Notes: generated from the sequence alone by a model not told the origin. Shown: positions 1-9,842, counted from the first letter of the stretch. The stretch is 64,000 nucleotides of DNA from Chryseosolibacter sp036402075 (GCA_036402075.1 DASWTP010000017.1:11308-75307), one strand, 5' to 3'. Numbers and translations: made by a program.

Positions 1-1
1 G

Positions 2-2965
2 TTTGAGCAAGTGCTCAGCGAAGACCTGCATTGCGCAGCCTTTCACATCGACCATAACTTTGAAATCAAGAAAGCAATTGGAAATTACTCCAAGATACTT
101 TCATTGCCGAACAAAGATTTCAAATTTCAGCTGCTGAAGATGATTCCGGCAGAAAACGCCATGCTGATAGGGGCAGAAATCAAACGCGCCTGGCGCAACA
201 AGCAGAAAGTGCACCTTCGGTCGATCCGGTTCGAGAGGGAAAACGATGTCGCTCATTTCAACATCGTAATCAAACCACCGGAAGGTTCCTACCTCGATAA
301 CCTGACGCTGATCACTATTGTTGAGAATCACACCGTGACCAAGAGCACGATGCACGCTCAGCATCCGGAGAACAACCGGAGTATCAACGAATACATCCTT
401 TCGTTGCAGGATGAACTCCAGGAAACAAAATACAACCTTCAGCTGGCAATCGAAGACCAGGAGACCACCAATGAAGAACTTCAGTCGAGCAATGAGGAGT
501 TGCTTTCCGCAAACGAAGAGCTGCAGTCATCCAACGAGGAACTGCAATCGGTAAACGAAGAACTGCACACGCTGAACACCGAGCACCAGCTTAAGATCCG
601 GGAGCTGCTCGAACTCAATGACGACCTCAACAATTATTTCCGAAGCGTAGACATCGGACAGATCTTCCTGGACACCGACCTGAATATTCGCAAGTTTAAT
701 CCGGCTTCCGCCAAGATGATCAACTTTATTGATTCGGACGTTGGAAGGCCAATAACGCACATTTCCAACAACATCCTTCACGAGTCGTTGGTTGATGATA
801 TTAAGGTCGTGCTGCGGAAAAACCACACGGTAGAAAAGGAAGTGCAGCTTATCAGCGGAAAGAACCTCTTGATGCGAATCATGCCATACCTGACGCGAGA
901 CCAGGTGATTGGTGGTGTGATTATTTCATTTGTCGATATTACGACTATCACCAAGCTGAATAATATCATCCGCGGAGTCTTCAACGCGAGTCGCAGCGGC
1001 ATCATTGCCTTCGAAAGCGTGCGCGACAGTCATGGGGCAATTGTTGATTTCAGGGTGATTACGGCAAACGATTCCGCCAATATCATGTTCCAGGATAACG
1101 TGGCCGACCTCTCTAACAAGTTATTGCGAAAAGACCTTGGTTTCCTGGCGCCCCACCACATGTTTGATTTATACGTGTCCGCGGTGACCAAGGACAAAGA
1201 CGTGTTGGCTGACATCATGCTGGAAGGAAATCAGCAATGGGTAGAGGTTACAGCAGTAAAAATGACTGACGGATTTGTGGCCACGTTCACCGATATCACG
1301 AGTAAAAAACATTCGGAGCAGCGACTGAAGAAGAATTATGCGGAGCTGGTGACCGTAAAAGAAAATCTGAAGAAACTAAATACCGAGCTCGAACAAAAAG
1401 TGTCAGAAAGAACGCGCGAGCTTTCCATCAGTGAAGAACGGTTTCGCCTCGTGGGTAGAGCCACAAACGATGCGCTGTGGGACTGGGATTTCATTAACAA
1501 TAAAATGTGGTGGGGTGAATCGTTTTACTCGATGTTTGGGTATGATACACAAAACAACCCGTTGTCGCGACAACAATGGCTGGAGAAAGTGCACCCAGAT
1601 GATCGCCCAGGCGTTGAAGAAAGTCTGTACCATGTAATCAACAGCAACCAAAAGCAGTGGGTGCGTGAATACCGGTTCATGAAGGCGGACGGAGAGTATG
1701 CCGATATACTTGACCGCGGATATGTTTTGCACGATGAGCATGATATTCCCTACCGTATGCTCGGCTCGATGTTCGACCTTACGGAACAGAATCTCGCCAA
1801 ACAGGAAATCGCACAGATCGAAGCGCAGCGCAAATTTCTTGCGGAATCAATGCCATTGATCGTTTGGACAACCGATCCGCGCGAGAATGTAAACTTCGCC
1901 AATCGCCAGTTCGAATTGTACACCGGGCTATCCCAGCATGACGCTATTGGCAATGGTTGGCAAAGCGTGGTTCATCCTGATGATCTGCCCGTACTCATGA
2001 CCCAATGGAAAAAAGCAAGTCATGACAAGAAGGATTTTCAGACAGAAGTGCGTATAAAACTTTCTTCTGGCCAATATCACTGGAACCTGTTGTCAGCAAA
2101 GGCCCGAAGGGAGGGAAACGGAAATCTGATCAACTGGGTGATCACCACGATCGACATCCACGAACAGAAAAACCTGAACCAGTATCTTGAAAACAAAGTT
2201 GCCGAACGAACCCGCCAGCTGAAGGAGATGAATGAAGCGCTTGAACGGAGTAATTACGACTTGCAACAATTTGCTTCGGTGGCTTCGCACGATCTGCAAG
2301 AGCCTCTTCGCAAAATCCATATGTTTGCCCAACTTGTCAAAGAGCGTCACGTTAAAGAACAGCCGGAGGCCACTGCCCTGCTCGAAAAGATTTTGAACTC
2401 TTCCCAGCGCATGAAGTCGATGATCTCCAGCGTATTGAATTTTTCAAAGCTATCAGGCGACAAAAATCCATTCGAGCGAGTTGACCTCTCAAAAATCACC
2501 GATGAGCTGCTGGACGACTTTGAAATTGTAATTCGCGAGAAGGGGGCGAAAATCAACATTGAAAAGCTTCCTGAGGCCGAAGTAATCCCGGGCCAGATGA
2601 GACAAGTATTCCAGAATCTTTTTAGCAATGCACTGAAGTTTTCAAAGCCGGGAGTTCCACCCGTGGTCGATGTGAGCAGGGCGCGCGTTGTTGCGAAGAG
2701 CTTTGAAGCGAAAGAAGATATCAACGGGCGGTTCTTGAAGATCGCTGTAAAAGATAACGGGATCGGGTTTGAAAAAGAGTTCAGCGAAACTGTGTTTCAG
2801 CTTTTCCAGCGACTGCATTCAAAGGACAAATACGAAGGGACGGGCATTGGGTTGGCCATCACAAAAAAGATCATCGAAAAACATCACGGTATAATCCAGG
2901 CGACAAGCGAAAAAGACCATGGCACAGTTTTTTCATTTATTATTCCTCTTAACCAAGGTGAGTAG
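2..2965 (+). CDS. Multi-PAS sensor histidine kinase, CheB/CheR-fusion type (5' truncated)
   Basis: Membrane-free signal-transducing histidine kinase. The frame is open to the left window edge, so the GTG at 11 is probably internal. In numbering from that GTG, a coiled coil at about 120-205 has the repeated NEELQS/NEELHT pattern that follows the CheR methyltransferase part in CheB/CheR-PAS-kinase fusions. PAS-like domains follow at about 210-310, 325-435, 465-595 and 605-735. The phosphoacceptor is His760 in SHDLQEPL. The ATPase part has the N box (QNLFSNALKFS), G1 box (DNGIGF) and G2 box (GTGIGLA). The response regulator gene starts within about 15 bp of the stop, so the two probably act together. 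The CheB/CheR domains themselves lie outside the window and are inferred. Confidence 0.85.
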   Translation, partial: FEQVLSEDLHCAAFHIDHNFEIKKAIGNYSKILSLPNKDFKFQLLKMIPAENAMLIGAEIKRAWRNKQKVHLRSIRFERENDVAHFNIVIKPPEGSYLDNLTLITIVENHTVTKSTMHAQHPENNRSINEYILSLQDELQETKYNLQLAIEDQETTNEELQSSNEELLSANEELQSSNEELQSVNEELHTLNTEHQLKIRELLELNDDLNNYFRSVDIGQIFLDTDLNIRKFNPASAKMINFIDSDVGRPITHISNNILHESLVDDIKVVLRKNHTVEKEVQLISGKNLLMRIMPYLTRDQVIGGVIISFVDITTITKLNNIIRGVFNASRSGIIAFESVRDSHGAIVDFRVITANDSANIMFQDNVADLSNKLLRKDLGFLAPHHMFDLYVSAVTKDKDVLADIMLEGNQQWVEVTAVKMTDGFVATFTDITSKKHSEQRLKKNYAELVTVKENLKKLNTELEQKVSERTRELSISEERFRLVGRATNDALWDWDFINNKMWWGESFYSMFGYDTQNNPLSRQQWLEKVHPDDRPGVEESLYHVINSNQKQWVREYRFMKADGEYADILDRGYVLHDEHDIPYRMLGSMFDLTEQNLAKQEIAQIEAQRKFLAESMPLIVWTTDPRENVNFANRQFELYTGLSQHDAIGNGWQSVVHPDDLPVLMTQWKKASHDKKDFQTEVRIKLSSGQYHWNLLSAKARREGNGNLINWVITTIDIHEQKNLNQYLENKVAERTRQLKEMNEALERSNYDLQQFASVASHDLQEPLRKIHMFAQLVKERHVKEQPEATALLEKILNSSQRMKSMISSVLNFSKLSGDKNPFERVDLSKITDELLDDFEIVIREKGAKINIEKLPEAEVIPGQMRQVFQNLFSNALKFSKPGVPPVVDVSRARVVAKSFEAKEDINGRFLKIAVKDNGIGFEKEFSETVFQLFQRLHSKDKYEGTGIGLAITKKIIEKHHGIIQATSEKDHGTVFSFIIPLNQGE

Positions 2966-2980
2966 TTGACCGAATCGGAG

Positions 2981-3403
2981 ATGAATAAAAAAATGATTTT
3001 ACTAGCGGAGGATGATCAGGATGATCGGGATATTTTTGATGAAACCTTCAGCGAGCTTGGCAATTCTGCCATCCGGCTGGAGTCAGTCGAAGACGGAATT
3101 GACCTGATCAACCGGTTAAAGGAAATTAAAAACGATGATGAACTTCCTCACCTCTTTATCCTGGACCAGAACATGCCAAAGATGACCGGGAAGGCAACGC
3201 TGGCCTACCTGAAAGCGCACGATCGTTACAAAAATATTCCAGTGATAATTTATTCTACCTATCCCGACTCTTCCCTGGTGAGTGAATTTGTCAACCTGGG
3301 CGCTGAGGAAGTGGTGACGAAACCAGATTCTTTTGACGGATTTAAGGATATGGTGAATGGTTTTATCAGGACCTACATTCAAAAAAATACAGTGTCATTG
3401 TAA
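2981..3403 (+). CDS. Single-domain response regulator (Rcp1-like receiver)
   Basis: A stand-alone receiver domain of about 140 residues with no output domain. It has the acidic pair AEDD near the N-terminus, the phosphoacceptor Asp in FILDQNMP, a conserved Ser/Thr after PVIIYS, and the Lys of TKP. This is the pattern of receivers that pair with phytochrome-like or multi-PAS kinases. ATG at 2981 is preferred. A TTG at 2966 directly after the kinase stop would add five residues. Tight spacing behind the kinase suggests one transcript and a cognate pair. The output target cannot be read from the sequence. Confidence 0.85.
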   Translation: MNKKMILLAEDDQDDRDIFDETFSELGNSAIRLESVEDGIDLINRLKEIKNDDELPHLFILDQNMPKMTGKATLAYLKAHDRYKNIPVIIYSTYPDSSLVSEFVNLGAEEVVTKPDSFDGFKDMVNGFIRTYIQKNTVSL

Positions 3404-3415
3404 GCTCAAGAGCAG

Positions 3416-3440
3416 GTTCCCGGGTTTTCGCCCGGGGAAC
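3416..3440. terminator. Hairpin between convergent genes
   Basis: GTTCCCGGG and CCCGGGGAAC arms (one bulged base) enclose a TTTTCG loop, between the response regulator (+) and the GH30 gene (-). There is no clear T-run on either side, so it is a probable but unproven bidirectional terminator. Confidence 0.4.
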
Positions 3441-3567
3441 ACATACTCTTTACCCTAACCCAAAATTCTTAAGTCCCAATATCAAGAAGCCCTTCCCGCA
3501 GCATGAGCATTATTACGCTGAATTTGTAGAGCACGGGAAACTTGTTTTCAACTAATCGCGTGTTGGT

Positions 3568-5007
3568 CTACCAAACGTATGTTGCTACCCCGCCACCTTG
3601 CAGTGTTGTCGGTGTACATACTTTTCCTTTGTAGTTAAAGCTGAACGTTTTTTGCGCATCGTTGTCGTTCACAACAATCAATACTTTTTTTCCGTCTGGT
3701 GTCAGGAATGCTACGTTGTGAAGGCCATCAACGATCGTTGATCCAATTCTCACCGATCCGGGACGTACGAATTTCGAAGCATGAGCGATGATGTAATATG
3801 AAACATTTCGGGTCACCGTGTTTCCAATGGTGAGCGCGCCCATACACTCCGAGCATCCACCGTCATCGGTATGCGGGTCGAAATTCTGGTCAGCTGCCAA
3901 GTTCCATTCAAGTACGTTTCGGCTCCAGTTCCGGGTCGCTCCTACAATGAGATTTTTCACATGCCAGCGTAAGTCTCCGGCAAATTCACCTTTGCTCCAC
4001 GTCCATTGTTCGGTGAAATACAAATTCTTGTCAGGGTGTGCATCGTGCACCTTTGACATTGCATCAATTTGGCCGAGGTACAAATGAAACGCGGATCCGT
4101 CCACATATTTCTTCGCTTCCGCATCATTCATGATTGTGATCGGATATTCCGGATGATCGCAGTTGTGATCAAACAACACAATTTTCGTCTTGATATGCGC
4201 CTTCTCGAATGCAGGGCCAAGGTGACCTTTGACGAAATCACGCTGCTGATCCGCAGTCATCACAAGGCTTGGCGTGTTGTTCGGATTCTCCGGCTCATTC
4301 TGCACGGTGATCGCATCGATGGCAATACCTTCCGCAGCCATGCCTTGTATATACTTAACAAAATACTGGGCATAAGCTGGATAAAACTCCGGCTTAAGAC
4401 TGCCTCCTTTCGGAAGATTGTTGGTCTTCATCCACACCGGAGCAGTCCAGGGGCTGCCCATGATTTTGATGTTTGGATTGATGGCAAGAATTCTCTTCAA
4501 GATGGGAATAAGGTTCTCCTGATCTTCCTTCAAAGTGAAGTTCTTCAATTCAGGATCTGTTTGTCCCGCTGGCAGATCGTTGTACGTGAAAACATGATCG
4601 TCAAGATCCGAAGCTCCGATGCTAACACGCAGGTAGCTGATGCCGATTGAATTTCCATCAGTTGAAAACAACTCTTTCAGCAGGTCGTTCTTTTGTGATT
4701 CGGTCAGCTTCTGGTTGATCAGATCTGCGCTTCCGCCAGTCAGTGCATAGCCGAACCCATCAATGGATTGATATTGCTGTGTTGAGTCGATTTGCAGGAC
4801 CGGTACGGAAGACTCCCCTGGCTCGGTAAAGGAAAGCGGGGTTGCGGATTTCTGGAACAATGAAGTTTTGTCACCGGTGGTAACGTAAGCCTCAATGGTG
4901 CCTGACGTTTGTTCTGAATTCGTTCCGGTCTCCACAGTCGAACATGCAGCGCACATTAATCCAGCCGCGACAGAAACGGCTAGTATTGCCCTAAAATTTC
5001 TTATCAT
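3568..5007 (-). CDS. GH30-family glycoside hydrolase, lipoprotein
   Basis: A 479-residue secreted glycosidase of the glucosylceramidase-like GH30 family. The first 22 residues form a lipoprotein-type signal with Cys22 after Ala-Ala, so it is likely anchored in the outer membrane. The catalytic core has the general acid/base Glu238 in VQNEPENP and the nucleophile Glu333 in YFTEQWTW. A small beta domain closes the C-terminus, as usual for GH30. It is the last gene of a susC-susD-GH30 set on the same strand, which suggests it cuts the glycan that SusCD imports. GH30 includes beta-glucosidases, beta-1,6-glucanases and xylanases, so the substrate remains open. A hairpin between susD and this gene may lower its expression. 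Confidence 0.85.
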   Translation of the reverse strand: MIRNFRAILAVSVAAGLMCAACSTVETGTNSEQTSGTIEAYVTTGDKTSLFQKSATPLSFTEPGESSVPVLQIDSTQQYQSIDGFGYALTGGSADLINQKLTESQKNDLLKELFSTDGNSIGISYLRVSIGASDLDDHVFTYNDLPAGQTDPELKNFTLKEDQENLIPILKRILAINPNIKIMGSPWTAPVWMKTNNLPKGGSLKPEFYPAYAQYFVKYIQGMAAEGIAIDAITVQNEPENPNNTPSLVMTADQQRDFVKGHLGPAFEKAHIKTKIVLFDHNCDHPEYPITIMNDAEAKKYVDGSAFHLYLGQIDAMSKVHDAHPDKNLYFTEQWTWSKGEFAGDLRWHVKNLIVGATRNWSRNVLEWNLAADQNFDPHTDDGGCSECMGALTIGNTVTRNVSYYIIAHASKFVRPGSVRIGSTIVDGLHNVAFLTPDGKKVLIVVNDNDAQKTFSFNYKGKVCTPTTLQGGGVATYVW

Positions 5008-5024
5008 CTTTGGTGTATTAAAAA

Positions 5025-5054
5025 GTCGTCTTCCCGAAAGTCCAGGAAGACGAC
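5025..5054 (-). terminator. Intrinsic terminator-like hairpin after susD
   Basis: Perfect 10-bp arms (GTCGTCTTCC and GGAAGACGAC) around a 10-nt loop. On the minus strand it is followed at once by five T. It lies between susD and the GH30 gene, so it may end or reduce transcription before GH30, or stabilise the susCD mRNA. Confidence 0.6.
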
Positions 5055-5076
5055 ATATGGATTCAATAAATTCTTT

Positions 5077-6546
5077 TTAGTAACCAGGGTTCTGGGTCAG
5101 CTTGGTGTTCTTATCACGCTCAGACTGCGGAATCGGCCAAACCAATTTATTTTCGTTCAGCGAATAGCCCAGGCTGTTGCCACTTCCATCTTTGAAAGCG
5201 TTCATCACTGCAATGGCACGGCCTGTTCGCTTCAGGTCAAACCAGCGATGTCCTTCGAAGGCCAGCTCGAGTCTGCGTTCCTTCTCGATTGCAAGGCGCA
5301 TTGCATCCTGCGTTGTAGCAGTTGTTGGAGCAAGCTTAACGCGAGCACGCACCTGGTTAACGAGCGCGGCTGCACCTGTTACATCACCGAGTTCATTCAA
5401 TGCTTCTGCTTTCAGCAAGAGGATATCGGCCAGACGGTAGATAATGATGTTCTGTGCTCCACTGTAGTCTCTCATCTTGTTGATGAACGGATATGACGTT
5501 GCCGGCCAGTATGGATCGTTCCATTTACCTGTAACGTTGGCAGTCGTAATCGAAGAGTTCTTGCGAATAGCATCACCCTCCGCATTGAATGCAGCAATCA
5601 GATCATTTGTAGGGGTATTGAATTTTTTCCAGTCGTCACCGGCAAACATGAAAATGCCCCAGTTTCCACCAGTATCCCAGTTGTAACAGTTGATTTCGAA
5701 AATCGACTCAGCAGAATTCTCCTGTGAGTTGTTCCAAAGCTGATCATATTGAGGAAGCAAAGAATACCCGCCAGCAATTACCGCATCCGCATATTCTTTG
5801 ACTTTGTTCCAGTCTTTCGGTTCACGCGTTGCGTATACTTTTGCAAGCAATGCGTTCACAGCACCTACCGTAGCGTAGCCTTTGTCTGGCGCAACCGTGC
5901 GAACATGGGTCCGTGCGTATTCGAGATCGCTGATGATCTGTTCATATACTTCTTCTTGGGCAACGCGCTCGGGGAACAGCAGCGGATAAATTTCTTCCAA
6001 GTTTGCAGCAGAGATCGACTTTACTTCCTGAGTCACCAGCGGAACATCGCCAAACAATTGCACAAGCTGGAAGTTGATGAAGGCGCGAACAAACATCGCC
6101 TCACCTTTGATCTCGTTCTTGCGCCCTTCACTCAGCGCGGGATCCTTAACGTCATCAACGTTGTTAATCACACGGTTAGCTTTTCCAATGGTGCTGTAGA
6201 GATACGCCCAGTCACGGCTTACATTGGAGTTTGTTGCTTCGATCTCGTACTCATCGATCTGGAAATTTGCCGGGTTGTCAGCACCTGCATACGCGTTGTC
6301 AGACTGCGCATCACCGATCACAAAGTAGTCGAGCATAAAATACTCGTTCTTGAAATCGCCATACACACCGTTTAGTGCGCCTTCCACCTCATCGGCAGTT
6401 TTGTACAAGAGCGTATCGCCTGTATTGTCAACTGCGATTCCCTGCGAAACCGGTTGCTTGTCCAGGAAGTCGTCACAGGACTGGATCATCGCTGCCGACA
6501 ATCCCAATCCTAAAATATATACTAATCTAGATTTCATTTTCTTCAA
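5077..6546 (-). CDS. SusD/RagB-family glycan-binding outer membrane lipoprotein
   Basis: A 489-residue SusD-like protein. It has a lipoprotein signal with Cys24 (MIQSC), followed by the typical DDFLDKQP start of mature SusD proteins. The N-terminal half is TPR-like (SusD-like fold, about 90-230) and the C-terminal RagB/SusD domain ends in LAFEGHRWFDLKRTG and NPGY, both family signatures. SusD proteins sit on the cell surface as the lid of the SusC transporter and capture oligosaccharide. The gene starts 4 bp after the susC stop, so the two are surely co-transcribed. The glycan is not known; the neighbouring GH30 enzyme points to a beta-glucan- or xylan-type polymer. Confidence 0.95.
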   Translation of the reverse strand: MKKMKSRLVYILGLGLSAAMIQSCDDFLDKQPVSQGIAVDNTGDTLLYKTADEVEGALNGVYGDFKNEYFMLDYFVIGDAQSDNAYAGADNPANFQIDEYEIEATNSNVSRDWAYLYSTIGKANRVINNVDDVKDPALSEGRKNEIKGEAMFVRAFINFQLVQLFGDVPLVTQEVKSISAANLEEIYPLLFPERVAQEEVYEQIISDLEYARTHVRTVAPDKGYATVGAVNALLAKVYATREPKDWNKVKEYADAVIAGGYSLLPQYDQLWNNSQENSAESIFEINCYNWDTGGNWGIFMFAGDDWKKFNTPTNDLIAAFNAEGDAIRKNSSITTANVTGKWNDPYWPATSYPFINKMRDYSGAQNIIIYRLADILLLKAEALNELGDVTGAAALVNQVRARVKLAPTTATTQDAMRLAIEKERRLELAFEGHRWFDLKRTGRAIAVMNAFKDGSGNSLGYSLNENKLVWPIPQSERDKNTKLTQNPGY

Positions 6547-6550
6547 TTTT

Positions 6551-9484
6551 TTAGAACTCTACGTTGATACCGAAAGTAATTGTTCTTGCTTGTGGATACG
6601 TCCCATAGTCAACACCCAGCTCGGTAGCGCTTCTTCCGAAGGCGTTCACTTCAGGGTCGAATCCTGAGTAATCAGTGAAAGTCAACAGGTTTTGTCCGGT
6701 GGTGTAAAGTGACAACTTGTTGATGCCAGCCTTCTGGAGGAAATCAGGCGAGAAGTTGTACGACAGCGTAATCGCCTTCAAGCGAAGGTATGATCCGCTT
6801 TCAACAAAGCGTGTTGAGTTTCTCACGTTGTTGATGTTACCTGCACGTGGTATATCGGTGTCTGTGTTCTCCGGAGTCCATCGGTTAAGCACAGCAGTTG
6901 ATTGATTTTTGCTATCAAACATTCCTTCAAGGTCAACACGTGTTGCATTGTAGATGTCGTTTCCGACACTACCCTGGAAGAAAATGTTGAGGTCAAAACG
7001 TTTGTACGAAAGATTGTTTGTTAAGCCGTATACGAAGTCAGGCTGAGCGCTTCCGATAACTCGCCTGTCATCAGGATCGAGGGTTCCGTTGCCGTTGAAG
7101 TCGGTAAACTTCAGGTCACCGGTTGCCGGATCAACACCCTCGGAAACATATCCAAAGAATGAACCGAGCGGCAATCCTTCGCGCACAATGGCTACATCCT
7201 GGTTGTTGCTGTAAATGCGGCCGTAGTAGTAGACATCAGTAAATTTCAGGTCAGTCACTTTGTTTCGGTTGAACGAAATGTTAAAATCTGTGTTCCAGCG
7301 GAACGCTTCCTTGTCAACATTGATGCTCGAGATGTTCAACTCGACACCCTTGTTTTCAATAGCGCCTGCGTTGGTCTGAATGCTGGTGATATCACCGGCA
7401 CCTGAACCCAGCTGGACATCGAGCAGAAGGTCGTCTGTCTTTTTCACATAGGCGTCAAACGTAAAGTTCAAGCGCGACTCCAATACTGAAAGATCGATAC
7501 CGATGTTCGTCTGTGTTGTCGTTTCCCACTTCAGGTCAGGGTTACCGTACGACACTTGCTGCGTTGCAGGACCAGTCAACGGAGTTGTCGGAGGTCTTCT
7601 GACGTAGTTGATCAATCCGTATTGAGCATAGTTTGAAATGCCTTCCTGGTTTCCGTTAACACCATAGCCGACCCGCAGCTTCAAATCATCGATCGCAGTT
7701 ATGTTTTCCATAAATGATTCGGATGAAACTCTCCAGCCCGCTGAGAACGAAGGCATCGTCCCCCACTTGTTGGCAAGTTTCGATGAACCATCTCTGCGGA
7801 CACTGGCCGTAAGCAAATAGCGACCGTCAAAATCATAAGTTGCACGACCGAACACGGAAGCAAGAGACCACTCCTGGCTTCCGGTGCTACCGTAGATCGT
7901 GTTCGCTGCATTAATTGTTCTCACCGATACGTCAGCCGGAAAGTCGTTCCCGGAAAGGAAAGAGTTGTCGCTCTGGTGTTCCTGAACACTTGTTCCGGCA
8001 AGCACCGAGAAATTATTCTTTCCAACCGTTTTAGCATACGTCAGCGTGTTTTCCCACAACCATGTGGTCGAGTTTGTCTTGTCAGACTGGCCCACGCCAT
8101 TTTGCTGGCGCCCGTAAACCGTTCTAACCGGATCGAGGTAGTAGTCCCACTGGTGAACGTTCAAGTCGATACCGAGATTCGTTTTGAAAGTCAGTCCTTC
8201 CATGAATTTAACTTCACCGGTCACGTTTCCAAACAGACGATTGTCCGTTACTTCCTGGTCGGGGCCTTCCATGTAGGCAACGGGGTTTTCCCATGACGGC
8301 TGGAAGGGATTCGGTGCAAACTGACCACTTCCATCCGGATTATAGATTTCAAGGAATGGAGGGGTATTCAGCGCGCTCATAATCACGCCACCACGACCTG
8401 AGCTCAGGTTGTCAGGCGTGTCTTTGGTCTTCGAACGCAAGTAATTCAGGCTTGTTCCGATTTTCAACCAGTCTTTCACATCGTTGTCGAGGTTCATTCG
8501 AACAGAGTAACGATCGAAGCTGGCGGGTCTCACAATACCATCGTTTTTCAAATAGTTTCCAGACACCATGTAGCGCGATGTTTCCGATCCTCCGGCAAAT
8601 GAAAGCTGGTAGCTCTGGATCTTACCCGTACCGAATACTTCGTCATTCCAATTGGCGTTGCGAGTGATGCTGGGATCAACGGTACCTGGGCCGATTACCT
8701 CTTCCATGAGGTCTCGGTACTGGGCAGTATTCAATACATCAATCGTTTTTCTCAAGTTCTGAAAGCCTGTGTAAGCGTTCAGGCTGATTGAAGGCTCATT
8801 TGCTTTGCCTCTTTTAGTTGTGATGAGCACAACACCGTTGGCAGCACGGGCACCATAGATGGAAGCCGATGCCGCATCTTTCAACACACTCATCGAGGCA
8901 ATGTCGCTTGGGTTCAATCCCCGAATGTCAGTGGTGGGCACGCCATCCACAACATAAAGCGGTTCGTTGCCTGCGAGTACTGACGTTGCTCCGCGCACAC
9001 GCACTGAGATGTCGCCACCGGGCTTACCTGATGGTGACACAACCTGAACACCTGCTGCCTTCCCCTGCAATGCTTCTGCTGCAGACACCATCGGACGATC
9101 AGCGATTGCGCTTTCATCAACCGTTACAACGGCTGTTGTGATGTCTTTACGTCTTTGCGTTCCGTATCCTACAACAACCACTTGCTCAAGTGTTGTTACG
9201 TCATCCTCCATCGTTACGTCCACTGTCGTGCGGCCATCAATGGTAGCCTCAACAGGTTTGTAACCAATGAATGAAAATACCAACGTGCCTTTCGTTGCAC
9301 TCAACGAATAGTTACCATCAGAATCTGTAATGGTTCCTTGATTCGTTCCTTTCACCAGCACGTTTACGCCCGGGAGCGTCTCGCCTGTTGAGGTCGTTAC
9401 CTTACCGCTTACACCGGTCTGTGCCCACGCGTTCAGCGAGGTACAAAGCAGTGCAGCCAGCACGATTCGTAATATGTTTCTCAT
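6551..9484 (-). CDS. SusC/RagA-family TonB-linked outer membrane transporter
   Basis: A 977-residue TonB-dependent transporter of the SusC family. Signal peptide about 1-22 ending AWAQ. A carboxypeptidase-regulatory-like beta domain at about 24-100 (GVNVLVKGTNQGTITDSDG). The plug domain at about 110-235 has the family motifs QVVVVGYGTQ, RVRG and YGARAANGVVLITTKRG. A long beta-barrel follows and ends in an aromatic residue (VEF). It imports oligosaccharides using the proton-motive force through TonB, with SusD as lid. The short N-terminus has no STN domain, so it is not expected to signal to a FecR/ECF pair. Control more likely comes from the receptor encoded just upstream. Confidence 0.95.
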   Translation of the reverse strand: MRNILRIVLAALLCTSLNAWAQTGVSGKVTTSTGETLPGVNVLVKGTNQGTITDSDGNYSLSATKGTLVFSFIGYKPVEATIDGRTTVDVTMEDDVTTLEQVVVVGYGTQRRKDITTAVVTVDESAIADRPMVSAAEALQGKAAGVQVVSPSGKPGGDISVRVRGATSVLAGNEPLYVVDGVPTTDIRGLNPSDIASMSVLKDAASASIYGARAANGVVLITTKRGKANEPSISLNAYTGFQNLRKTIDVLNTAQYRDLMEEVIGPGTVDPSITRNANWNDEVFGTGKIQSYQLSFAGGSETSRYMVSGNYLKNDGIVRPASFDRYSVRMNLDNDVKDWLKIGTSLNYLRSKTKDTPDNLSSGRGGVIMSALNTPPFLEIYNPDGSGQFAPNPFQPSWENPVAYMEGPDQEVTDNRLFGNVTGEVKFMEGLTFKTNLGIDLNVHQWDYYLDPVRTVYGRQQNGVGQSDKTNSTTWLWENTLTYAKTVGKNNFSVLAGTSVQEHQSDNSFLSGNDFPADVSVRTINAANTIYGSTGSQEWSLASVFGRATYDFDGRYLLTASVRRDGSSKLANKWGTMPSFSAGWRVSSESFMENITAIDDLKLRVGYGVNGNQEGISNYAQYGLINYVRRPPTTPLTGPATQQVSYGNPDLKWETTTQTNIGIDLSVLESRLNFTFDAYVKKTDDLLLDVQLGSGAGDITSIQTNAGAIENKGVELNISSINVDKEAFRWNTDFNISFNRNKVTDLKFTDVYYYGRIYSNNQDVAIVREGLPLGSFFGYVSEGVDPATGDLKFTDFNGNGTLDPDDRRVIGSAQPDFVYGLTNNLSYKRFDLNIFFQGSVGNDIYNATRVDLEGMFDSKNQSTAVLNRWTPENTDTDIPRAGNINNVRNSTRFVESGSYLRLKAITLSYNFSPDFLQKAGINKLSLYTTGQNLLTFTDYSGFDPEVNAFGRSATELGVDYGTYPQARTITFGINVEF

Positions 9485-9842
9485 ACGTTACTATTAGATT
9501 AATTGAATGCTCAAATATTGAAACGATCGCGTTCATACACAACCTAAGTATTTGACCTATAAGTACTTGTAGATTTTGATACGCTTCAATCACAAGCTTA
9601 TGCAACAGGTTAACTGCTCAGTATCAGGGTGATGCTGTTTAGGTATAAAGAAGCGCTGATACGCCTTATTTCTAACGATCGGCACGGAAACCGCAATCGT
9701 AAGAAATAGAGCGTTAAGCAGTTATAAACTTCAGGGTCGATAAAAAAAAATTTAAAAAATGTTTTCAGTGGCGTAACGTGGTGATCAATCGTTACTTATA
9801 TGATGTGACAAAACCTTGTGGCGCAGTTTTCGATGCCTTTAA
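9485..9842. promoter_or_regulatory. susC upstream region rich in direct and inverted repeats
   Basis: A 358-bp spacer between the receptor gene and susC. It contains two copies of a direct repeat (9542-9554 and 9555-9569, core TAAGTAYT at a 15-bp period), an inverted repeat GTATCAG/CTGATAC (9621-9627, 9656-9662), and a 13-bp inverted repeat matching at 12 positions (9667-9679 TATTTCTAACGAT, 9696-9708) around 16 nt. A hairpin at 9773-9794 may be the terminator of the receptor gene. No exact TAnnTTTG box was found for susC. These are candidate regulator sites; none is proven. Confidence 0.5.
9773..9794 (-). terminator. Possible terminator after receptor gene
   Basis: GTAACG and CGTTAC arms around an inner TGATCA. 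On the minus strand a T-rich stretch follows after about 15 nt. It lies 49 bp after the stop of the 7TM receptor gene. Weak evidence. Confidence 0.3.

Noticed and set aside
4069..4650. 193-codon open frame on the plus strand
   Set aside because: Antisense to GH30, which has intact catalytic residues.
5749..6375. 208-codon open frame on the plus strand
   Set aside because: Antisense to susD; composition has no domain logic.
6925..6936. CAACACGTGTTG palindrome
   Set aside because: Lies inside susC coding sequence and does not match parS flanks; likely chance.
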